Positions 17,101 to 20,227 of a DNA stretch of 21,917 nucleotides are shown here, one piece after another. This stretch comes from a virus: positions 1 to 21,917 of the IMG/VR virus record IMGVR_UViG_3300047359_000932; one strand, 5' to 3'. The notes below the pieces were generated by a model, which worked only from the letters and a program-made list of their open reading frames with translations, had not been told where the DNA came from and ran no database searches. Within the stretch, counting starts at the first letter, position 1, and each line of letters begins with the position of its first letter. Made by a program: the position numbers and the translations under genes.

Positions 17101-17596
17101 TGATAATTCTTTTGCTGATACTATGAACCAGAATCTAAGAACAACTGATAATGTTCATTTTGAAGGATTGATGATTGGTCAAACTACTGGGTCGGCAGCA
17201 AATGAAATTCGTTGTGTGGGTGACATTGTTGCATACTATTCTGACGACAGACTAAAAACTAGAATAGGTAACATCGAAAACGCTCTTGATAAGGTAAACA
17301 AATTAAATGGATTCACATTCAAGCCAAACGAACTAGCAATAAAAATGGGTCTTGATCCAAACGATAAGATAAGAGTTGGCGTGAGTGCGCAAGAGGTAGA
17401 ATCTGTATTACCAGAAGCAGTAACAGATGCGCCAATCGAGAACGACCAAGGATACAAAACAGTACAATATGAAAAAATTGTGCCACTATTAATTGAATCA
17501 ATTAAAGAAATTACAGAACAAAATAAAGAGCTTAAATCTCAAATTCAAGAAGTTCAGAAGCAGATAGAACTGGAAAAAGAAGAAAAGGGCGAGTAA
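14114..17596 (+). CDS. Long tail fibre with collagen-like shaft and Peptidase_S74 chaperone
   Basis: The 1160-aa product is built from modules. (1) An N-terminal virion-attachment-like segment (SNTELNNSFNTWRLNTNYIA, residues 5-24). (2) Beta-rich shaft with 'LTANG...LNG' repeats, including a perfect-period 44-aa tandem (258-345). (3) A FGQNGKLHVNNSI module near 367. (4) A common fibre domain (VNTEEIKLADNIITLNSDL, then GIEVNRGSSANVALRWNE, about 636-735). (5) 58 uninterrupted Gly-X-Y triplets (748-921). (6) A short beta domain. (7) A C-terminal Peptidase_S74 domain beginning YSDDRLK. In that family the chain cuts itself before the Ser, with a Ser/Lys dyad six residues apart, here Ser1043 and Lys1048. 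The released 118-residue chaperone ends in a long coiled coil. This should be a trimeric host-recognition fibre. It ends in a TAATG overlap with the next gene. Confidence 0.87.
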   Translation: MTVNVSNTELNNSFNTWRLNTNYIATIISNNVVTVARSGSANRGAVSQGNGHIKGTLSATEFRANTLKGGNTSTVTGGTITIASNTIVNPQTFTVNANTTFNGNVIFNTAGADRVNLGDISRIIVGGGSTGQFLRISGENDNPEFKSLTLRDVTDLSSNSAHLILSGSNTTFSDNKDSPHLRFAGGEGDKVEIFLAADATIGDSDLYLQLADTAGDSKLVITDSANSVVATVDSDGSATFVGNMSVSGSSALNGTTVTTLTANGAVDFNSSLNVDGSSTLNGLSVTTLTANGASALNGVTATTLTANGAVDFNSSLNVDGSSTLNGLSVTSLTANGASALNGVTATTLIANGSIQFKDSISYNSTVIFGQNGKLHVNNSITDSTIRNAQIHKSSYTIATDGTGADFSPEFGETINFNEGEGVNIALTANTVTISGEDASATNKGIAKFDTDDFDVSSGNVTLGNSLNGAVLSVAGTTNEVNVSRTNGTVTVGLPDDVTIGDDLTVTGDLSAGGSTSLHAASATTLTANGASNLYGNLTANGSTVEIGTDRTLESEATRSAMHGNGGLSTLRVYANTVFYDRVDIPGGITTTASSNFSNITVTNNSDLQNDVTVGGQLSVSENVVISGNLVVSGTTTTVNTEEIKLADNIITLNSDLGSGVAPSQHSGIEVNRGSSANVALRWNETSDIWQITEDGTNYDEILTDSGRTISDRTDLSTSVLGSDYLLILDSSDTGKLKKASITNAALQGPKGEKGQKGEVGQKGEVGQKGQKGEVGQKGEVGQKGQKGEVGATGAKGDTGQKGQKGEVGATGAKGDTGAKGDKGQKGQKGEVGATGAKGDTGAKGDKGQKGQKGEVGATGAKGDTGQKGQKGEVGQKGDTGQKGDKGQKGQKGEVGQKGDTGQKGDTGQKGQKGDKGQKGEQGVISLTDPDADRIVFWDDSATDFAFLTPSTGLSISGTSLIADVVTSASFNTGNGVLTLDTSVGTDITVDLDGRFTDNSFADTMNQNLRTTDNVHFEGLMIGQTTGSAANEIRCVGDIVAYYSDDRLKTRIGNIENALDKVNKLNGFTFKPNELAIKMGLDPNDKIRVGVSAQEVESVLPEAVTDAPIENDQGYKTVQYEKIVPLLIESIKEITEQNKELKSQIQEVQKQIELEKEEKGE
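14885..15148. repeat. 132-bp tandem repeat, two copies plus a partial third
   Basis: Two copies (14885-15016 and 15017-15148) encode a 44-residue unit with the pattern TLTANGAVDFNSSLNVDGSS, TLNGLSVTTLTANGASALNG, VTAT. A third copy begins at 15149 (ACAACCCTAATAGCC) and decays after about 20 bp. The copies are nearly identical in DNA, differing mainly around the LSVTT/LSVTS codons. The unit itself contains two shorter 'TLTANGA...LNG' half repeats. This is a recent in-frame duplication in the shaft of the first fibre. Confidence 0.88.
16355..16876. repeat. Collagen-like Gly-X-Y tract of fibre 1 (58 triplets)
   Basis: Every third codon is Gly from residue 748 to 921 with no interruption. The X-Y pairs are almost all QK, EV, DT, AK, AT and DK; the only proline is in the first triplet (GPK). 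Lys in Y is usually followed by Gly-Glu or Gly-Asp, the pairing known to form stabilising salt bridges between collagen chains. The tract should form a rigid trimeric rod of about 174 residues just before the distal beta domain and the chaperone. Confidence 0.93.
16517..16660. repeat. Exact 72-bp tandem duplication inside the collagen tract
   Basis: The 72 bases starting at 16517 are repeated without change from 16589. Shorter copies flank them: the same first 43 bases also start at 16463 and 16661, with spacings of 54, 72 and 72 bp. All periods are multiples of 9, so the Gly-X-Y register is kept. Identity at synonymous sites means the expansion is recent. Confidence 0.88.
17240..17593 (+). 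other. Predicted self-released Peptidase_S74 chaperone domain of fibre 1
   Basis: This is residues 1043-1160 of the fibre. It starts at the Ser of SDDRLKTRIGNIENALDKVN and continues with KLNGFTFKP, VGVSAQEVESVLPEAV and VQYEKIVPLLIESIKE, all standard features of intramolecular chaperones of the S74 family. Cleavage before Ser1043 after the trimer has folded is known for the family and inferred here. The last ~45 residues form a charged coiled coil. Confidence 0.82.
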
Positions 17597-17934
17597 TGGG
17601 AGCAAAGGCGAATATAATCATCGATCAGGGTGCTGATTACTCAACTTCACTTACTGTGACAGAGGATGATGGAACTGCAACTGATCTGACTGGTTACACT
17701 GGCGCTGGTCAAATTCGGAAACATTATGCTTCCTCGACAGCTTATGATTTTGATATTATCTTTGCTGCTGACAGAAGCAGTGGGGTTGTTACCTTATCTT
17801 TATCGAGAGCAACTACCGAAACAATAGAAGCTGGAAGATATGTTTATGATGTTGAAATAACAAGCGCAGCAAACAATAGAACAAGATTAGTAGAAGGAAT
17901 CGCCACCGTTACTCCTCAGGTCACTAAAATATAA
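17596..17934 (+). CDS. Small beta-sandwich virion protein (Ig-like / BppU-N-like)
   Basis: The 112-aa product is all-beta in character: KANIIIDQGADYSTSLTVTE, DDGTATDLTGYTGAGQIRKH, then SGVVTLSLSRATTETIEAGR, YVYDVEITSA and VEGIATVTPQVTKI. The order (N-terminal strand with QGA, 'DLTGYT...QIRK', 'G.v.lslt...t..i..G.YvYD.ev', 'eGi..V.P.vT') is that of small Ig-like proteins found next to fibre genes in T4-like marine phages, and it resembles the N-terminal domain of lactococcal-phage BppU. It probably decorates or connects a fibre. The start overlaps the fibre stop (TAATG), with AAAAGGGCGAG just upstream as ribosome binding site. The function is inferred from fold-like pattern and context. Confidence 0.78.
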   Translation: MGAKANIIIDQGADYSTSLTVTEDDGTATDLTGYTGAGQIRKHYASSTAYDFDIIFAADRSSGVVTLSLSRATTETIEAGRYVYDVEITSAANNRTRLVEGIATVTPQVTKI

Positions 17935-17946
17935 TTCAGTCGAGGA

Positions 17947-17954
17947 TATAAACA
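17947..17954 (+). promoter_or_regulatory. Weak late-promoter-like octamer TATAAACA
   Basis: TATAAACA (one mismatch to TATAAATA) lies in the 41-bp gap before the ATG at 17976. The position fits a late promoter but the mismatch falls in a conserved base. GGGAGA (17965-17970) is the ribosome binding site of the next gene. Confidence 0.25.
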
Positions 17955-17975
17955 GTAGCGACTTGGGAGATATAG

Positions 17976-18227
17976 ATGTCGGAATTTAATGTAAAGTTTG
18001 GAACCACCAATACGAATAGAGTCGTCCAAAGAGATTCTGGTACCAATGTCACTCTGAAAACATTTCAACCTGGATCTAATGTCAAAGATCTCGCTGATGT
18101 TGATATGAATTCCCTTCCAGATGGTGCTGTTTTAGTATATGAAGCAAGTTCTAAAACATTTCAATTAAGAAACCTATTAGTTGTAGATGGAGATGTTGTT
18201 TCTCTCGATGGAGGAAACGATTTCTAA
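17976..18227 (+). CDS. Short fibre-associated protein, 83 aa, ending LDGGNDF
   Basis: I do not recognise a named family. The N-terminal half (MSEFNVKFGTTNTNRVVQRD) is polar. The middle carries 'VKDLADVDMNSLPDGAVLVY', like the 'DLSDVD....DG.VLVYD' strand-turn found in many phage fibre proteins, then SSKTFQLRNLLVVDGDVV and the C-terminal SLDGGNDF. That ending resembles the last residues of the next gene (NGGEYS) and of the 379-aa fibre (DGGTY). It is probably a minor virion protein or the proximal piece of a segmented fibre. It has a good ribosome binding site (GGGAGA, about 6 nt before the ATG) and overlaps the next gene by TAATG. Confidence 0.72.
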   Translation: MSEFNVKFGTTNTNRVVQRDSGTNVTLKTFQPGSNVKDLADVDMNSLPDGAVLVYEASSKTFQLRNLLVVDGDVVSLDGGNDF

Positions 18228-18649
18228 TGCCTGAGCAAATTGTAATAGCCATAAAGCGAAGCCAATCAAATAATGCTCCTGCGAGTTTGGCTAATGGTGA
18301 ATTGGCATATTCGTTTTCTTCTGATAAGCTGTATATTGGTCAAACAGACACATCTGGTTCTGCAGTTTCTGTTGAGTATATTGGTGGGAAACTTCTTGTC
18401 GATAAGGTTGCCAATCTAGAAAGTATAGTTATGGGAACAGATGTTGATAGAACATTCAGCAGTATAACAGTTCAAGAAAAAGCTACAGTTGAGAAATTAG
18501 TTCTTACCAATTTTGTTGAAAATGGTTTAATGTACACTGCTGCTAATGGTATGGTCGTACAAGCAACAGGCACTAGCGGTCAAATAATGCAAGTTTCTAA
18601 CACAGGCGCTCCAGTTTTTGATGATTTGAATGGTGGTGAATATTCGTGA
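18227..18649 (+). CDS. Short tail-fibre-like protein, 140 aa
   Basis: The N-terminus (IVIAIKRSQSNNAPASLANG, then ELAYSFSSDKLYIGQTDTSG) is the same module that opens the two following fibre genes: a basic IKxKRS strand, a variable loop, GELA, and DxKLY. After a helix/strand middle (VANLESIVMGTDVDRTFSSI) it ends with GTSGQIMQVSNTGAPVFDDL and NGGEYS, the 'G..GQ.L.V...G.P.F..L.GG' element of phage fibres. It is short, with no shaft, so it may be a connector or cap and not a complete receptor-binding fibre. GGAGGA about 13 nt before the ATG lies inside the upstream gene; the junctions are TAATG upstream and GTGA downstream. Confidence 0.75.
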   Translation: MPEQIVIAIKRSQSNNAPASLANGELAYSFSSDKLYIGQTDTSGSAVSVEYIGGKLLVDKVANLESIVMGTDVDRTFSSITVQEKATVEKLVLTNFVENGLMYTAANGMVVQATGTSGQIMQVSNTGAPVFDDLNGGEYS

Positions 18650-18963
18650 ATGATTTTGTTGATGCTGAGAAAATTTTAGGAGCATATAGTAAACAAGCAG
18701 AAAGTGAAATAGCAGAACTGAATAAAATTATTGTTGCCTTGAGAACCAAAATTATTATGTTGACAGAAACGCTCGAAGGCGAAAGAGCTAGAGCTGAGGC
18801 TATACCAGTTCCTCCTCCAATTATCTCTCAAATTGCTGAAATGACTGAGACAATTGAAAGGCAAGGCAAAGAAATAGAGTATTTAAAAACTCATGTTGAC
18901 AAATCTGTTATTATAAATAAAGAAAGAAAAGTTCCCCCAACAAGAAAGGGCGGTCTCAGATAA
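18646..18963 (+). CDS. Coiled-coil protein with proline hinge, 105 aa
   Basis: The reading frame starts with GTG in a GTGA overlap with the upstream stop; an ATG at 18650 is out of frame, and no other in-frame ATG occurs until about 18755, inside the helix. Residues 8-48 are a long charged helix (KILGAYSKQAESEIAELNKI, then IVALRTKIIMLTETLEGERA). A hinge (IPVPPPI) follows, then a second helix (SQIAEMTETIERQGKEIEYL) and a basic tail (KERKVPPTRKGGLR). No family is recognised. The layout suggests a small oligomeric rod or fibre chaperone. Its position between two fibre genes supports an assembly or connector role (inference). The DNA encoding its C-terminal part contains a perfect TATAAATA for the next gene. 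Confidence 0.72.
   Translation: MNDFVDAEKILGAYSKQAESEIAELNKIIVALRTKIIMLTETLEGERARAEAIPVPPPIISQIAEMTETIERQGKEIEYLKTHVDKSVIINKERKVPPTRKGGLR
18912..18919 (+). promoter_or_regulatory. T4-type late promoter -10 element TATAAATA inside the upstream gene
   Basis: A perfect TATAAATA lies within the last 17 codons of the coiled-coil gene, 74 bp before the ATG of the 379-aa fibre at 18994. It is coding sequence (Ile-Asn-Lys region), so the octamer could be chance. Its distance from the fibre start equals that of the 855-862 promoter from its gene, which favours a real site. Confidence 0.5.
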
Positions 18964-18993
18964 TATAATAACTACAAAAATAGGATCTTAACA

Positions 18994-20133
18994 ATGGCGT
19001 CTATTATAAAATTAAAAAGAAGTTCAACGCCCAGTTCGGTGCCATCTTCCCTTGAGGTCGGCGAACTCGCTATTAACTTAGCTGATAAAAAATTATACTC
19101 ATATGATGGTTCGAATATTATTACCGTTGCTGGTGCTACTGCTGATACGCTCACTACAGCAAGAACAATCAGTCTAACTGGTGATATCAGCGGTTCAGTT
19201 TCTTTTGACGGTTCTCAAGATGTTTCTATCTCAACCACCATTGGCGCTAATGCGGTTGCCCTTGGTACTGACACTACTGGTAATTATGTTGCTACAATTG
19301 CTGGTACTGCTGGAGAAATTGATGTTTCTGGTTCTGGTAGTGAATCCGCAGCGATAACTCTTAGCTTACCAGATCAAATTACCGCAAATACATCTGGCAA
19401 CGCTGCTACTGCTACTGCTCTGGAAACTGCCAGAACAATTGGTGGCGTTTCGTTCGATGGTACTGCCAATATCAACCTTCCAGGCGTAAACACTCAAGGT
19501 AATCAGGATACAACTGGCAACGCTGCTACTGCCACCGCTCTAGAAACTGCCCGAAACTTCAGCTTAACTGGTGATGTTTCAGCTTCTTCTGTAAGTTTTG
19601 ACGGTTCTGGTAATGTAGAACTAACCACAACTATTCAGCCAAACTCCGTTGCTCTTGGTACAGATACCACTGGTAATTATGTTGCTGGAATTTCTGGTAC
19701 TGCCAACGAAATTAGCGTTTCCGGATCTGGTAGTGAAAATTCCACAGTAACAATCGGATTACCAGATGATGTGACTGTTACTGGTCAATTGAATGTTGGT
19801 GAAAACCTTGTTGTTTCTGGTAATACTCATATTGACGGCAATTTGACCGTTGAAGGTTCTACCACTTATATTTCATCTTCTACCGTAAATGTAGATGATT
19901 CTATGCTGAAGTTGTCTGCTAATAACGCAGCCGACACAGTTGATACTGGTGTGTATGGTATGTATATCGAGTCAGCTACATCCAAATATGCTGGTTACTT
20001 CAGAGATGCATCTGATGGTGCGTTCAAATTCTATGATGGCCTCACTTCTGAGCCAGGATCAACTGTCAACGCAGCCCACGCTTCATACGCATTGGCGCAA
20101 GTTGATGCAATTATTGATGGCGGAACTTACTAA
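18994..20133 (+). CDS. Modular tail fibre protein, 379 aa
   Basis: The N-terminus (MASIIKLKRSSTPSSVPSSL, EVGELAINLADKKLYSYDGS) is the IKxKRS...GELA...DxKLY module. Two ~72-residue shaft blocks follow (about residues 56-128 and 186-258), each reading TAR..SLTGD, SFDG, ALGTDTTGNYVA, GTA.EI.VSGSGSE, LPD. Between them lie two TGNAATATALETAR elements. Next is a standard fibre segment (NLVVSGNTHIDGNLTVEGST, TYISSSTVNVDDSMLKLSAN, then GVYGMYIESATSKYAGYFRD, ASDGAFKFYDGL). The chain ends ALAQVDAIIDGGTY. It has no S74 chaperone and no collagen. It is probably a trimeric fibre or fibre segment. AGGATC lies about 10 nt before the ATG. A strong hairpin terminator follows the stop. Confidence 0.83.
   Translation: MASIIKLKRSSTPSSVPSSLEVGELAINLADKKLYSYDGSNIITVAGATADTLTTARTISLTGDISGSVSFDGSQDVSISTTIGANAVALGTDTTGNYVATIAGTAGEIDVSGSGSESAAITLSLPDQITANTSGNAATATALETARTIGGVSFDGTANINLPGVNTQGNQDTTGNAATATALETARNFSLTGDVSASSVSFDGSGNVELTTTIQPNSVALGTDTTGNYVAGISGTANEISVSGSGSENSTVTIGLPDDVTVTGQLNVGENLVVSGNTHIDGNLTVEGSTTYISSSTVNVDDSMLKLSANNAADTVDTGVYGMYIESATSKYAGYFRDASDGAFKFYDGLTSEPGSTVNAAHASYALAQVDAIIDGGTY
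19159..19773. repeat. Duplicated 72-74-residue shaft blocks in the 379-aa fibre
   Basis: Block 1 (about 19159-19380) and block 2 (about 19549-19773) encode the same series: TAR, SLTGD, SFDG, ALGTDTTGNYVA, SGSGSE, LPD. The two TGNAATATALETAR 14-mers sit near 19390 and 19510. Protein identity is high in the motifs but the DNA has diverged at many sites, so this is an older duplication than the collagen repeats. Confidence 0.75.
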
Positions 20134-20146
20134 ATAGCCTAAGTTC

Positions 20147-20190
20147 GGGGGAGAAATAATGCTTATATAAGCATCTCCCCCTTGTATATT
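20147..20190 (+). terminator. Hairpin terminator after the 379-aa fibre gene
   Basis: GGGGGAG (20147-20153) pairs with CTCCCCC (20175-20181). Inside, a perfect 16-base palindrome (ATGCTTATATAAGCAT, 20159-20174) adds six pairs around an AUAU loop, after a 5-nt AAATA bulge. The sequence after it (TTGTATATTT) is U-rich but not a clean run. It lies 14 bp after the fibre stop, and it is the only strong hairpin I see in the window. Factor-independent termination is the simplest reading; an RNA-processing or stability hairpin is possible. Confidence 0.75.
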
Positions 20191-20203
20191 TACCTTATAT
20201 AAG
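20162..20203. repeat. Two identical CTTATATAAG palindromes, 32 bp apart
   Basis: CTTATATAAG occurs at 20162-20171 (the loop of the terminator) and at 20194-20203, where it extends to ACCTTATATAAGGT (20192-20205). The centre spacing of 32 bp is three turns of the helix. They fill the 94-bp gap before the last fibre gene, in which no TATAAATA is seen. Confidence 0.8.
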
Positions 20204-20227
20204 GTTTGATCAAAGAGAACCATAGAT

